Source of the DNA: Lucinisca nassula
Taxonomy: Eukaryota; Mollusca; Bivalvia; Lucinida; Lucinidae
Direction: 5' to 3'
Assembly: GCA_963580285.1 (NCBI GenBank)
Contig: OY757013.1
Location: forward strand, 138,324,521 to 138,388,520
Length of the DNA stretch: 64,000 nt
Under the pieces are notes generated by a model. The model ran no database searches, was not told where the DNA came from, and worked only from the letters and a program-made list of their open reading frames with translations. Positions 54,345-64,000 of this stretch are shown in pieces. Each line of letters starts with the position of its first letter. The first letter of the stretch is position 1. Position numbers and translations under genes: made by a program.

Positions 54345-54556
54345 GCCAGTTGTTCAAAACTAATGACGTCGTTAGTTAACGTGTCGTTAAAATTTGATCA
54401 TTTAATGTGACAAATATTTACAAAAATGTGAGCAGCTTTTCTGACTTTTTTCAGCAAAAATACCAAACTTTTAGTTACTGAACTTGCTAGAGCAGTTGAC
54501 AGTTGACAACTAACGAGCTCGGTAAGCTAACGCGGCTTTGAAAAATTGGCCCCAGG
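54345..54556. repeat. MITE with GGGGCCAGTTGTTCAAAA ends, copy 2
   Basis: GGGGCCAGTTGTTCAAAACT to GGCTTTGAAAAATTGGCCCC, inverted ends. The interior matches 41568-41835 (ATGACGTCGTTAGTTAAC, ATGTGAGCAGCTTTT). Confidence 0.85.
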
Positions 54557-54573
54557 TTAAAAACCCGTGAAAG

Positions 54574-54852
54574 CATCACGTGAACAAGTCCGTAAAATTA
54601 ACACCCCCCTAAACCCCACTTTATATAGAGAAAACTGGGGTTTACGGGGGTTTACATTATTTTTCTCATTTCTGCCCCAAGACATAGGTTGTGGGTACTC
54701 GTTAGAACCGCCTTAATGAGGCGGTTCTAATGAGCACCCACAACCTATGTTTGAAGTAAAAATAACAAAAATGTGACATATTTTCATCAGAAAAGTAGCC
54801 AATTTGGAGATGTGAAAAATGCACTATGTTGCACGGGTGTGTTATCGTAATG
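54574..54852. repeat. Hairpin MITE H
   Basis: CATCACGTGAACAAGTCCGT to GGGTGTGTTATCGTAATG, with centre GAACCGCCTTAATGAGGCGG. Confidence 0.92.
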
Positions 54853-55065
54853 GGAACAGCTCTGTAAACCCCACTTTATATAAAGAAAAGTGGGCTTTAG
54901 TTGAGTATTCATTATTTTCCTTATTTTTGCTCTAAAGCATAGATTGTGGGTACTCGTTAGAACCGCCTCAATGAGGCGGTTCTAACGGGTACCCACAATC
55001 TATATTTGAACTGGAAATAAGAAAAATATCAAACGTTTCCATCTGATAAATGCTAGTTCTCGAGA
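54853..55065. repeat. Hairpin MITE H, abutting copy lacking ends
   Basis: AACCCCACTTTATATAAAGA, centre GAACCGCCTCAATGAGGCGG, then TATATTTGAACTGGAAATAA. It joins directly to the end of the previous copy, as at 7140/7141. Confidence 0.88.
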
Positions 55066-55084
55066 CAACAGAAACGCCATTTTG

Positions 55085-55470
55085 CAGATGCCATGAGTCT
55101 GTGAACCGAAAACCCTTATAAAAACCAACTTTATGTAGGGAAAATTGGGCTGAAAAGGGTATATATTATTTTCCTTACTTCCGCTAAACCATAGACTGTT
55201 GGTTTGGTTAGAGATGCCGCAATGAATATAACAAATATGCGGAAAAATCTTTTTCAGAACCATAAAAGACAACTTTTTTTGCTTACATAGACAAGAATAT
55301 ACCTTTATATACATGTACACCATGTTAACAAGGCCGTGAAACGAACACCCATCAAAACCCAATTTTATACAGATAAAACTGGAGATTACACGGGTATATG
55401 TTATTTTGCTTAATTCAATCTGCTCCAAGAGATAGGTTGTGGTTACTTGTTAGAACTGCCTCGATGAGGA
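55085..55470. repeat. Hairpin MITE H, two decayed partial copies
   Basis: AAAACCAACTTTATGTAGGG and, from 55322, GTTAACAAGGCCGTGAAACG with AACTGCCTCGATGAGG. No intact centre. Confidence 0.7.
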
Positions 55471-55519
55471 TATAAGTCGCGCAATATCAAGACAAACAGA
55501 GTGCAACGATTTTTTTTTT

Positions 55520-55740
55520 TCGATTTTGGTTTTGCGGCCCTTTCAAGATTATTACATTCATATCGAGCCGATCGTTAATCAGAGGTGGGCGAAAACCGGA
55601 GTACCCGGAGAAAAACCACCTGTCCTACCGTTGCAAAACTTGGCGTCTCACATATGACCTGAGCCAGGCTCGAACCACAGCGGTGAGATACCTTATAATT
55701 AAGAGTCAGCGCTCTTATCCCCTGGGTCACGGAGACCCGT
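55520..55740 (-). repeat. SINE-D (tRNA-derived), antisense
   Basis: On the minus strand: GGGTCTCCGTGACCCAGGGG (A-box), CTGTGGTTCGAGCCTGG (B-box), body GGTGGTTTTTCTCCGGGTAC and CGCCCACCTCTGATTAACGA. The tail is GGGCCGCAAAACCAAAATCG. Confidence 0.85.
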
Positions 55741-55904
55741 ACAGAATGCAATGAAAAACATGAACTAAAAAGTAAAAAATGTTATCTTTACCGTCTGACT
55801 TGGCGTTATAATTTATCTTCAGTGGCTCAAACAGGCCTTATTTCGAACACATTTGTGTGGTCCCAAACTGGTCCGAGCCACTAATGTTCTACTGTACACA
55901 TTAA
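55741..55904. other. No feature recognised
   Basis: Contains AGTGGCTC...GAGCCACT, a small inverted repeat also seen at 58935-59000. Confidence 0.5.
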
Positions 55905-56184
55905 GCTAACACAGCCGTGAAACATAGTGCATTTTCACACCTCCAAAATGTCTACTTTTCTGACGAAAATCCCTGAAATGTTTCTTATTTATACTGCAAA
56001 CAAAGGTTGTCGGTACTCGTAAGAACAGCCTCATTGCGGGCGTTCTAGCGAGTACCCACAACCTATATCTTGGAGCAGAAATAAGAATCATATTTTGTAC
56101 CGCCGTAAACCCCGGTTTTCTCTAAATAAAGATGGGTTTAGTGGGTGGGGGGGGGGGGGTCATTACACGGACTGTTCAGGTGAT
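55905..56184. repeat. Hairpin MITE H, reverse orientation
   Basis: Starts CTAACACAGCCGTGAAACAT and ends CACGGACTGTTCAGGTGATG. The centre is GAACAGCCTCATTGCGGGCG TTC. A G-run (about 56147-56158) lies in the right arm. Confidence 0.85.
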
Positions 56185-56244
56185 GGTGATGAGTTTATAA
56201 GCCAGTCTTTTTGGTCTAAAAAGTCTTTCTGTCATACATCAGTA

Positions 56245-56440
56245 GTGTTGTTTATATTTTCTTGTCCTTTGGGACCATTGATTCCATTGTGGAACTTTGA
56301 TGATATTTTGGGGGGTCACTGATGATGCCTAATTGGCCGAAACTAGCCAGTCTGGCCCAGAAAACAGGTACACTCCATATTTTCATGTTTTGTGGTGTAT
56401 TCCTTGCTTCCAAAGGATAATCCTTTTATAGAACATATTC
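56245..56440 (+). mobile_element. Retrozyme-like unit, single copy
   Basis: TTTATATTTTCTTGTCCTTT to CTTTTATAGAACATATT matches the 195-bp part shared by both units at 47.7-48.2 kb, with about 10% differences. The 66-bp linker is absent, so the ends equal those of the tandem insertion. Confidence 0.85.
56308..56361 (+). ncRNA. Type I hammerhead ribozyme, copy 3
   Basis: GGGTCA (56313-56318), CTGATGA (56319-56325), stem II TGCC-TAATT-GGCC, GAAA (56339-56342), stem III ACTAGCCAGT, GTC ending 56352, stem I TGGCCC. The first stem II base is T in place of G, so the core-adjacent pair is lost. The remaining core is intact. Confidence 0.9.
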
Positions 56441-56569
56441 ATTACCCTTCCAACGTTTTAAAAAAGACATTTGAAATATAATTTCGCTTGTATTGCAAAC
56501 AAACAAATCTCCCCCATTACTTTTTTTACCGCTTTCGAAAGAGAAAATTAATGCATGTATATATGCCAT

Positions 56570-56680
56570 TGTGGAAAGAAAGAAAGTACGAAGGAAAGAA
56601 AGAAAGAAAGTGAAAAATAACCAAAAACAAAGAAAGAAGAAAGCCAAAGAAAGAAAGAAGAAAGAAAGAAAAGGGTGGAA
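56570..56680. repeat. (GAAA)n purine tract
   Basis: GAAAGAAAGAAAGAAAG-type microsatellite. Lys/Arg- and Phe-rich open frames on the two strands are artefacts. Confidence 0.92.
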
Positions 56681-56988
56681 AATACCATATCAAAGTAGTT
56701 TCTCCTAACTGCATAAAATTTAAAGATGGTTTCAACATGTCATATGATACATAAGAGAACGTGTGACTTGTCATCTTCTGAAATACACACGTATACATGT
56801 CATTTCAAGATGGGGGAGTTAGTTTTTTTAATGGGTACGGATGGACCTTCTGGGGAGGTAACTCATTCAGAAATAGTTTAATCTTTCCTATCAACAGGGG
56901 TTTACTGTAAATAGAAAAAAATGGGGAGCACATTCTTTCCTTTGATAGTAGACCTCTTTCATGTAAATGTATTTGGAGGCACTAAATT
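56681..56988. other. No feature recognised
   Basis: Noncoding. Confidence 0.5.
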
Positions 56989-57264
56989 CGTTTCGAAACA
57001 CGCCTATTCAAATATATTAAAAATGTTTCCAGAAAAAAAACTGAAAATTTTCCGATAAGTAAAATCTGATATTTTCATATTTCTACTCAAAACATAGATT
57101 GTGTGGATTCGTTAGAACCACCTCTCCGAGGCGGTTTTAACGAGTACTCGCAATCTATGTTTTTGAGCAGAATAAGAAAAAATGTATACATGTACCCCTG
57201 TAAACCCCAGTTTTATTAGATAAAAAGTGGGGTTTAAGGAGGTCAAAAGCGTGTTATCGTGATG
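56989..57264. repeat. Hairpin MITE H
   Basis: TTTCGAAACACGCCTATTCA to AGCGTGTTATCGTGATG; centre GAACCACCTCTCCGAGGCGG. An A-rich run (57271-57345) follows. Confidence 0.87.
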
Positions 57265-57539
57265 TTGGGTAAAACAAAACAAAACAAAAAAAACAAAAAA
57301 AAAAAAAAAAAAACAACAAAAAAAAAAACAAAACAAAAAAAAAACGCAGTACAGATTTGCCTCCCTTGCCATATCAATTTCCTTATTTGTCCATTTACGA
57401 TATATGAGCCCCGCCAAGCGAATTTGTGTCTTCGAGCATTCCGTCATGACAAATTTTAACTGCGCATGCCCAGCCATTCAGATGGGCCAGGGATATGGCT
57501 TTCTGTCTGAAGGTTCCTCTTGATTCACTGCTTGTATGA

Positions 57540-57605
57540 GCGAGCAGCGAAGGTTCTGGCGAGACTGCGCGGATGCGCAGGCTCGCCTGAACCTTCGCTG
57601 CTCGC
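57540..57605. repeat. Perfect-armed hairpin, 66 bp
   Basis: The 17-bp arms GCGAGCAGCGAAGGTTC and GAACCTTCGCTGCTCGC surround GGCGAGACTGCGCGGATGCG CAGGCTCGCC, itself an inner inverted repeat. Confidence 0.85.
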
Positions 57606-57689
57606 ATAGGCGATAAGTACCAAAATCGCTTGACGGGGCACATATAGTAATTGAGACCATAGTGAACCACAATGGATAGAAATGTTGTT

Positions 57690-57775
57690 GTTTTGTATTA
57701 TTTTGAGTTTGGTCGAACGGGCCTTTCAAGAATATTTCAGAGGTGGGCAAAAACCGGAGAACCGGAGTTATGGCC
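57690..57775 (-). repeat. SINE-D, 3' fragment
   Basis: GGGCCTTTCAAGAATATTTC AGAGGTGGGCAAAAACCGG matches the SINE-D tail in antisense. Confidence 0.65.
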
Positions 57776-58273
57776 ATTTTATAACTGTCCCATTTTTTAC
57801 GTCGGCGAGGCTATTGTAACAGACATCTGGTGTTTTCTCAGCCCATTGGTAAGATTCGCCGGTATCTTCCATTATCCCAAAAATAATTCAGTCGTGGGAC
57901 CTGGCCACGGATCTTCAGAAGGCCGGGCAGACCTGTAGGCGGGCGGACGGGCAGATGGACATATAGGGTGATCATAGGGCACTCTTTAAAGTCGATCGAA
58001 CCTTTCGTTCATTTTTTGATGCGGGTCGTGCAATATTCGAAGCGGTTTAAAAGTTAGAGAGATTTTCACGATTTGATTACAGACGGACATACCTCGGCGA
58101 GACTATTTATGAAGAAATCTAATACTTGGCAACGGGGTGGTAGGATGAGGCAAAGTTGACGTGTATCTTGCATCACTAGGGTATCCATCTGATATTAGCC
58201 TACATTTGGATGCGGCCTGCTGTCCTTGCAGCTTGTAAGGGTAGAGGGTGATGTTACCTCTTCTGTCTCTAAA
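57776..58273. other. No gene recognised; minisatellite-terminus-like stretch
   Basis: GGCGGGCGGACGGGCAGATGG at 57938 resembles the termini at 47.34 and 50.38 kb. Otherwise noncoding. Confidence 0.45.
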
Positions 58274-58505
58274 TATTACGAAAATATTACTATACAAATA
58301 CATTGTAACGTTTATCGCCGAAAAAATGACAATTTTTAGATGAAAAATTGTGATATTCTTCTTATTTCTGCTCTAACGAGTACCCACAATCTATATTTAA
58401 GAGCAGAAATAAGAAAAATAACGTTTACCCTGCAAACCCCAGTTTTACTATATAAAAGTGGGGTTTGAGGGGGGGTCAAAATTATATAGGCGTGTTTTCG
58501 TGATG
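58274..58505. repeat. Hairpin MITE H, centre deleted
   Basis: ATTACGAAAATATTACTATA start and ATATAGGCGTGTTTTCGTGA end. The left inner arm is missing, so the hairpin centre is lost. Confidence 0.82.
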
Positions 58506-59047
58506 ACTTCCATTCATTTTCCTCTTTCTCCCCCTTCATTCACTCTCATTTTTCTACTCTTTCTCCCGTTGTCTGGGAGACGATACAAAATGACCCATAG
58601 GGGTTGGAGTGTCGTTAAACCTAAAACAATCCATCAACAACATTTGGCAATCTCATTGGTAAGAATCTGTCAATTTGCATCTGTACGCCACATTAACAAA
58701 TTTTAAAAGCTATAGCGATTTTAACGAGTACAAAGTGATTTCGGACAGACGGACCGACAATTATAAAGTGAATACAGACAGACGGACGATTACAGGACCA
58801 TCTCTTGACTCTAAGCCCGCTGAACACGAGAACCCCTACTTTTGCAAACAGTGTAATCTACATGTATATTGATTGTCATTCATTTTGAAAGTTTGAATGA
58901 ACAGATTATATTGAGTAAGTTACAGTCAAACTTGAATGGCTCGAACACCTCATGGACCTCGAAAATCTGTTCAAAACAGGGGTAGTTCGAGCCACTGAGA
59001 GAGATTGCCAGGAGGCATGAGATACTTTTATACATCTTCTCGGTGTT
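58506..59047. other. No gene recognised
   Basis: Tandem ACAGACGGACCGACAATTAT AAAGTGAATACAGACAGACGG at 58740-58790. The remainder is noncoding. Confidence 0.45.
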
Positions 59048-59140
59048 ACATAATGAAGTTGTATGCTGTGTGTACTCATTAGAATCGCCTCATCGAGGCG
59101 ATTCAAATGAGTACACATAGCCTACATTTGCAAGAAAAAA
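59048..59140. repeat. Small hairpin related to MITE H
   Basis: GTGTGTACTCATTAGAATCG CCTCATCGAGGCGATTC; perfect 14-bp central arms and diverged flanks. Confidence 0.82.
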
Positions 59141-59449
59141 GGCTAAAATCTCCTCAATTATCCCCAAATATTTCTTATGTAGAGGATTTCCCTAGGGGTT
59201 CAAGAATGGTTCGACTTAGCCATGGTAACCGAGCAATCGGTGTTCGAGCCATCGATGTTCTACTGTAGTTGGTTGATAGTCTAAAATGGGTGTGTCTAAA
59301 TACATTTATTCAGCAGGATAAGGGTTACGTCCAACTTTCGAATGGCTTAATTACGGGTCTTTTGTTACATAAGGCATTTCATTCACTGTTGTTGTATGGT
59401 TGAGCATGAAATTTGTCTTGCTCATAAATTTTAAATGAAAGGTATATTG
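59141..59449. other. No feature recognised
   Basis: Noncoding; a palindrome-P-like CAGCAGGATAAGGGTTA flank (also at about 1352). Confidence 0.45.
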
Positions 59450-59585
59450 CCAGTCGACTGGCAATAGCCAAAACACGTTCAAATGGCTATTGACAGTCGA
59501 TTGGCAATAGCCATTTCAACGCATTTTGGCTATTGCCAGTCGACTGGCACTAGCCATTTTAACGTATTTTGGCTATTGCCAGTTG
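59450..59585. repeat. Tandem palindromes, GCCAGTCGACTGGC type
   Basis: Alternating GCCAGTCGACTGGCAATAGC and TGGCTATTGCCAGTCGACTG blocks, about four, separated by A/T-rich CAAAACACGTT-like links. Confidence 0.88.
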
Positions 59586-60094
59586 CTTCATGTTTTTTTT
59601 TCTTTAGTTCAGTTATTTTTATTTATATCATACGATTGTTATTATTTTACGAGCAGGTCATATTTCATACACACTATGACTCTGGGCAGACAAACATATA
59701 CTGCGCCGCTGCGTTCGGTTCTAATGTTTGTCCATCCACAACGGTTGGTGTTTAAGCAGTAAATCAGCCCACACCCCACCCCACCCCTGTTAACACCACT
59801 TTATGCGAAAAAAATATGGACTTTACAGGGGCATACCTCAGTCTTCTATATTCTTTGCTTATAGCAAAGATTTTTGATAACTGATTGAGGCGTCTCTACC
59901 GAGTGCCCCTAATCTATGTTTAGACTGAATAAAATACTCAAATTTCAGCTGAAAGATGCTAGTTCTGTAGATAAAAATGGAGTTTAAGATAATCTTTCTT
60001 GATTCCCTGCTACATACATTCTTGTTTCCTATTACATATACGTGGATATTGCGTCGCATCGAGGCTGTTCTAATAAGTGTCCATCATCAACGGT
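59586..60094. other. Decayed hairpin MITE H pieces; no gene
   Basis: 59770-59960 has TGTTAACACCACTTTATGCG, TTGAGGCGTCTCTACCGAGT and CCTAATCTATGTTTAGA. 60055-60090 (CATCGAGGCTGTTCTAATAA) is another right arm, directly before the minisatellite. Confidence 0.6.
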
Positions 60095-62706
60095 TTAGCA
60101 GTACAACCAGCCTTGGGTCAGCAACCGTTGTGTCAACCAGCCTTGGGTCAGCAACCGGTGGTACAACCAGCCTTGGGTCAGCAACCAGTGGTACAACCAT
60201 CCTTGGGTAAGCAACCAGTGGTACAACCAGCCTTGGGTCAGCAACCAGTGGTACAACCAGCCATGAATCAGCAACTGGTGGTACAACCAGTCATGGGTCA
60301 GCAACCAGTGGTACAACCATCCTTGGGTCAGCAACCAGTGGTATAACCAGCCTTGGGTCAGCAACCAGTGGTACAACCAGTCATGGGTCAGCAACCAGTG
60401 GTACAACCATCCTTGGGTCAGCAACCAGTGGTACAACCATCCTTGGGTCAGCAACCAGTGGTACAACCAGCCTTGGGTCAGCAACCAGTGGTACAACCAG
60501 CCTTGGGTCAGCAACTGGTGGTACAACCAGTCATGGGTCAGCAACCAGTGGTACAACCATCCTTGGGTCAGCAACCAGTGGTATAACCAGCCTTGGGTCA
60601 GCAACTAGTGGTTCAACCAGCCTTGGGTCAGCAACTAGTGGTTCAACCAGCCTTTGGTCAGCAACCAGTGGTACAACCAACCTTGGGTCAGCAACCAGTG
60701 GTACAACCAGCCTTGGAAAAGCAACCGGTGGTACAACCAGCCATGGGTCAGCAACCAGTGGTACAACCAGCTTTGGGTCAGCAGCCAGCGGTACAACCAG
60801 CCTTAGGTCAGCAACCAGTGGTACGACCAGCCATGGGTCAGCAACCAGTGGTACAACCAGCCTTGGATCAGCAACCGGTGGAACAACCAGTCTCGGGTCA
60901 GCAACACCTGGTTCAACCAGCCATGGGTCAGCAACCGGTGGAACAACCAGCCTTGGGTCAGCAACTGGTGGTACAACCAGCCTTGGGTCAGCAACCAGTG
61001 GTTCAACCAGCCTTTGGTCAGCAACCAGTGGTACAACCAACCTTGGGTCAGCAACCAGTGGTACAACCAGCCTTGGAAAAGCAACCAGTGGTACAACCAG
61101 CCATGGATCACTAACCGAAGGTACAACTAGCCTTGGGTCAGCAGCCGGTGGTACAACCAGCCTTGGGTCTGCAACCAGTAGTACAACCAGCCTTGGGTCA
61201 GCAACCGGTGGTACAACCAGTCTTGGGTCAGCAACCAGTGGTACAATCAGCCTTGGGTCAGCAACCAGTGGTACAAACAGCCTTGGGTCAGCAACTGGTG
61301 GTACAACCAGCCATGAATCTACAACTGGTGGTACAACCAGTCATGGGTCAGCAATCAGTGGTATAACCAGCCTTGAGTCAGCAACAAGTGGTTCAACCAG
61401 CCTTTGGTCAGCAACCAGTGGTACAATCAACCTTGGGTCAGCAACCAGTGGTACAACCAGCCTTGGAAAAGCAACTAGTGGTACAACCAGCCATGGGTCA
61501 GCAACCAGTGGTACAACCAGCGTTGGGTCAGTAACCGGTGGTACAACCAGCCTTGGGTCAGCAACCGGTGGTACAACCAGCCTTGGGTCAGCAACTGGTG
61601 GTACAACCACCCTTGGGTCAGCAACCAGTGGTTCAACCAGCCTTTGGTCAGCAACCAATGGTACAACCAGCCTTGGAACAGCAACCAGTGGTACAACCAG
61701 CCTTGAAAAAGCAACCAGTGGAACAACCAGCCATGGGTCAGCAACCAGTGGTACAACCAGCGTTGGGTCAGTAACCGGTGATACAACCAGCCTTGGGTCT
61801 GCAACCAGTTGTACAACCAGCCTTGGGTCAGCAACCGTTGTGTCAACCAGCCTTGGGTCAGCAACCGGTGGTACAACCAGCCTTGGGTCAGCAACCAGTG
61901 GTACAACCAGCCTTGGGTCAGCAACCAGTGGTACAACCAGCCTTGGGTCAGCAACTGGTGGTACAACCAGCCATGAATCAGCAACTGGTGGTACAACCAG
62001 CCTTGGGTCAGCAACCAGTGGTATAACCAGCCTAGGGTCAGCAACCAGTGGTATAACCAGCCTTGGGTCAGCAACCAGTGGTACAACCAGCTTTGGGTCA
62101 GCAACTGGTGGTACAACCAGCCTTGGGTCTGAAATCAGTAGTTCAACCAGCCTTGGGTCAGCAACCGGTGGTACAACCAGCCTTGGGTCTGAAATCAGTA
62201 GTACAACCAGCCTTGGGTCAGCAACTGGTGTTACAACCAGCCTTGGGTCTGCAAACAGTGGTACAACCAGCCTTGGGTCAGCAACCAGTGGTTCAACCAG
62301 CCTTGGGTCAGCAACCGGTGGTACAACCAGCTTCGGGTCAGCAACTGGTGGTACAACCAGCCTTGGGTCAGCAACCGGTGGTACAACCAGCTTCGGGTCA
62401 GCAACTGGTGGTACAACCAGCCTTGGGTCAGCAACTGGTGGTACAACCAACCTTGGGTCAGCAACCAGTGGTACAACCAGCCTTTGGTCAGCAACCAGTG
62501 GTACAACCAGCCATGGGTCAGCAACCAGTGGTACAACCAGCCTTGGGTCAGCAACCGGTGGTACAACCAGCCTTGGGTCAGCAACCAGTGGTACAACCAG
62601 CCTTGGGTCAGCAACCAGTAGTACAACCAGCTTTAGGTCAGCGACCAGTGGTACAACCAGCCATGGGTCAGCAACCGGTGGTACAACCAGCCATGGGTCT
62701 GCAACC
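60095..62706 (+). repeat. 30-bp coding-type minisatellite, about 87 units in perfect register
   Basis: Unit CAGCAACCAGTGGTACAACC AGCCTTGGGT. From 60121 to 62700 not one insertion or deletion is seen; every unit starts at the same phase, with substitutions only. In the frame that continues into the gag-like ORF the unit reads QQPVVQPALG, with at least eight stops (CAA to TAA and others). Another forward frame, GTTSLGSATS, has a single stop (60208-60210) and is then open to 62715. Two minus frames are also largely open because the unit has few stop-prone codons. Which frame was selected, if any, cannot be told from this copy. Confidence 0.95.
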
Positions 62707-63676
62707 AGTGCTTAGTGTTCCCCAGCCATTGCATGTCTTACCAAATCCAGCTTATATGCAAGGTGAGCTAGACCCATTGCCAAAAGTTACTTACAATGAG
62801 TGTGATGTTTTTATTTCAGATGTAACAAAAAACAAAACTTAGAACGGTCAGTATGTTGAGCTGGCATTACTTCTCAAGCAGAATTTTGCATCTGTACAGT
62901 CTGTTGCTGGAACTTTGGCTGTTATAGATCACAGGAGCTTGAAGTTCTGTCAGAAAAACATGTCAAAATAGCCCAGATCGACTATCATACATAGCTTCGC
63001 CAAAGGCGCTTCGCCTTTGGCGAAGCTATGTATGATAGTCGATCTGGGCTATTTTGACATGTTTTTCTGACAGAACTTCAAGCTCCTGTGTTATAGATAA
63101 TCAGTTATCGATTAAGCCAGCCACCAGTAAGATCAAACAGCACATAAATAGTTTAGATACCTGGTCGGATGCTTTCATTAACTTTATTCTGGTTTATATT
63201 CAGAAACACAACACCAAGGCATTAGATCTGCTAAAATATATGTGAATCATACGGGGGGGGGGGGGGGGGGATGCTGCAGCAAATAATCCGATAAGTAAAT
63301 GGCTAGGCTATGACACTCAATTTAGGGTAACGATCCGACTAGGCCTTGGTCGCAGATTGATGGCCATTTGTGGCTGTCTTGCGGTTTATCTGGTGATCTG
63401 TTGGCCACCTCACAACAAAACGCGCCGTGTTATTGGTACAACTTTAGAGGGTCATGTACACGGCTGCAATGTGCATACGCTCACGTGTGCATAAAGGGCA
63501 AAGTAGCACATCCTGCTTCTTCATGCAATCTCTTTAAGGAGCAAAGATTCCGCCCTAGATACAGTTATGCAGCTAGCAGGCCCACTGCAAATTTCTCTCC
63601 GAATGCGGTCACATCAGGATTCAGGCCATTCCAGCCGAGCACTGGTCACCCTCGTCCATCTAGGCCTTTTCGTTAG
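62707..63676 (+). pseudogene. DIRS-type retrotransposon gag-like ORF, broken
   Basis: The QQPVVQPALG frame continues without a break into LPNPAYMQGELDPLPKVTYN and stops at 62840. After that stop the same frame gives NGQYVELALLLKQNF up to AVID, which is interrupted by a palindromic MITE (62930-63090). It resumes with NQLSIKPATSKIKQHINSLD and AFINFILVYIQKHNTKALDL LKYM, breaks again at a G-run (63254-63271), continues as WLGYDTQFR, shifts by one base, and ends with NDPTRPWSQIDGHLWLSC, a zinc-finger-like CYWYNFRGSCTRLQCAYAHVC (C-x8-C-x4-C-x3-H) and a Pro/Arg-rich end at 63676. The layout (..LLKYM.., QIDGHLWL, CCCH finger) is that of the first ORF of bivalve DIRS elements. It would bind the element RNA. 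Confidence 0.82.
62930..63090. mobile_element. 161-bp perfect palindromic MITE, 8-bp target duplication
   Basis: Two 78-bp arms (62930-63007 and 63013-63090) are exact reverse complements around a 5-base spacer. The ends are CACAGGAGCTTGAAG and CTTCAAGCTCCTGTG. TTATAGAT flanks both sides (62922-62929, 63091-63098). Removing the insert and one duplication (169 bp) restores the gag reading frame. Eight-base duplications and CA..TG ends fit hAT-type elements. The lack of any arm mismatch implies a recent insertion or gene conversion. Confidence 0.95.
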
Positions 63677-64000
63677 CCACGACCCCAAGGCAGATTTATG
63701 GGTCCTTGGAAAAACACCAATTAAAGTAGAGGCTTTAAGAGCAAATTTGTCTGAGTATCCTAACCAGCGTGATGCAGAATTTTTGTTGGAGGGGTTCTCC
63801 ACCGGTTTTCGGATTAATTATGAAGGTCCAAGATTGTCGGCTTCATGTAAAAATTTGAAATCAGTGTTGCAGAATGAGGACGTCCCATGGGATAAAGTAA
63901 TGGAAGAGGTCCGGCTAGGCAGAATAGCGGGTCCTTCTTGTTACAAGCCAATCTCAAATCTCAGATGTTCGCCAGTGGGGCTGATTCCAAAGAAAACCGG
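63660..64000 (+). CDS. DIRS-type reverse transcriptase ORF, start (cut by the window end)
   Basis: Open in a frame different from gag and overlapping its end. The peptide runs LFVSHDPKADLWVLGKTPIK, then LSEYPNQRDAEFLLEGFSTG, YEGPRLSASCKNLKS, WDKVMEEVRLGRIAGP and LRCSPVGLIPKKTG, where the window ends. This is the conserved segment just before and into the first reverse-transcriptase block of DIRS elements (leader GF..GF.L...GP, then E...GR..GP, then SP.GL.PKK). The catalytic aspartates, RNase H, methylase-like and tyrosine recombinase parts would lie to the right. No stop is seen in 113 codons, so this ORF may be intact, unlike gag. The start codon is uncertain. Confidence 0.85.

Noticed and set aside
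57259..57477. Lys-rich and Phe-rich ORFs
   Set aside because: Produced by the A-rich run next to a hairpin MITE.
60531..62626. Minus-strand open frames of 107-369 codons (LVADPRLVVP and WLYHWLLTQG repeats)
   Set aside because: They are shadows of the 30-bp minisatellite, whose unit lacks stop-prone codons in these frames. The plus-strand frame that enters the gag ORF is the better explanation.

Overview
This is a eukaryotic, transposon-saturated window with no operons and almost no host coding sequence. The style of the repeats points to a bivalve mollusc, most likely a heterodont. These include dense tRNA-related SINEs, short hairpin MITEs, minisatellites of the type that end in AGCTCACC/GGTGAGCT, a DIRS-type retroelement and tandem hammerhead-ribozyme units. 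The organism call is inference.

Region by region. 0-12.5 kb: a broken Tc1 transposase, SINEs, a 1.08-kb TIR element and a LINE relic with an inverted 5' part. 12.5-16.2 kb: three blocks of minisatellite. 17.2-34.6 kb: a nest of insertions. One SINE, with its own 11-bp target duplication, is split by a 17.03-kb insertion that has ~60-bp terminal inverted repeats and a CCGG target duplication. Inside lies a ~190-bp satellite, itself split by a 5.73-kb element with inverted ends, internal tandem subterminal repeats and a 10-bp target duplication. That element carries a nearly intact LINE reverse transcriptase. A tRNA-derived SINE was co-amplified with the satellite. 34.6-45 kb: more SINEs, a second copy of the 1-kb TIR element, hairpin MITEs and a 162-residue ORF of unknown nature.

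45-54.3 kb: the best host gene candidate, on the minus strand. It has three short exons with consensus splice sites, all joined in phase 1, starting with a signal peptide. Its introns are filled with repeats. One of these is a SINE interrupted by a 1.7-unit tandem of a 261-bp sequence with a complete type I hammerhead ribozyme per unit (retrozyme-like). A third, single ribozyme copy lies at 56.3 kb.

54.3-60 kb: a dense field of hairpin MITEs. 60.1-64 kb: a 2.6-kb, 30-bp minisatellite in perfect register that runs into the gag-like ORF of a DIRS-type retrotransposon, followed by the start of its reverse transcriptase ORF, cut by the window end. The gag is broken by a perfect 161-bp palindromic MITE with an 8-bp target duplication.

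Repeat names used here (SINE-A to SINE-D, hairpin MITE H, palindrome P, foldback F) are local labels, not database names.
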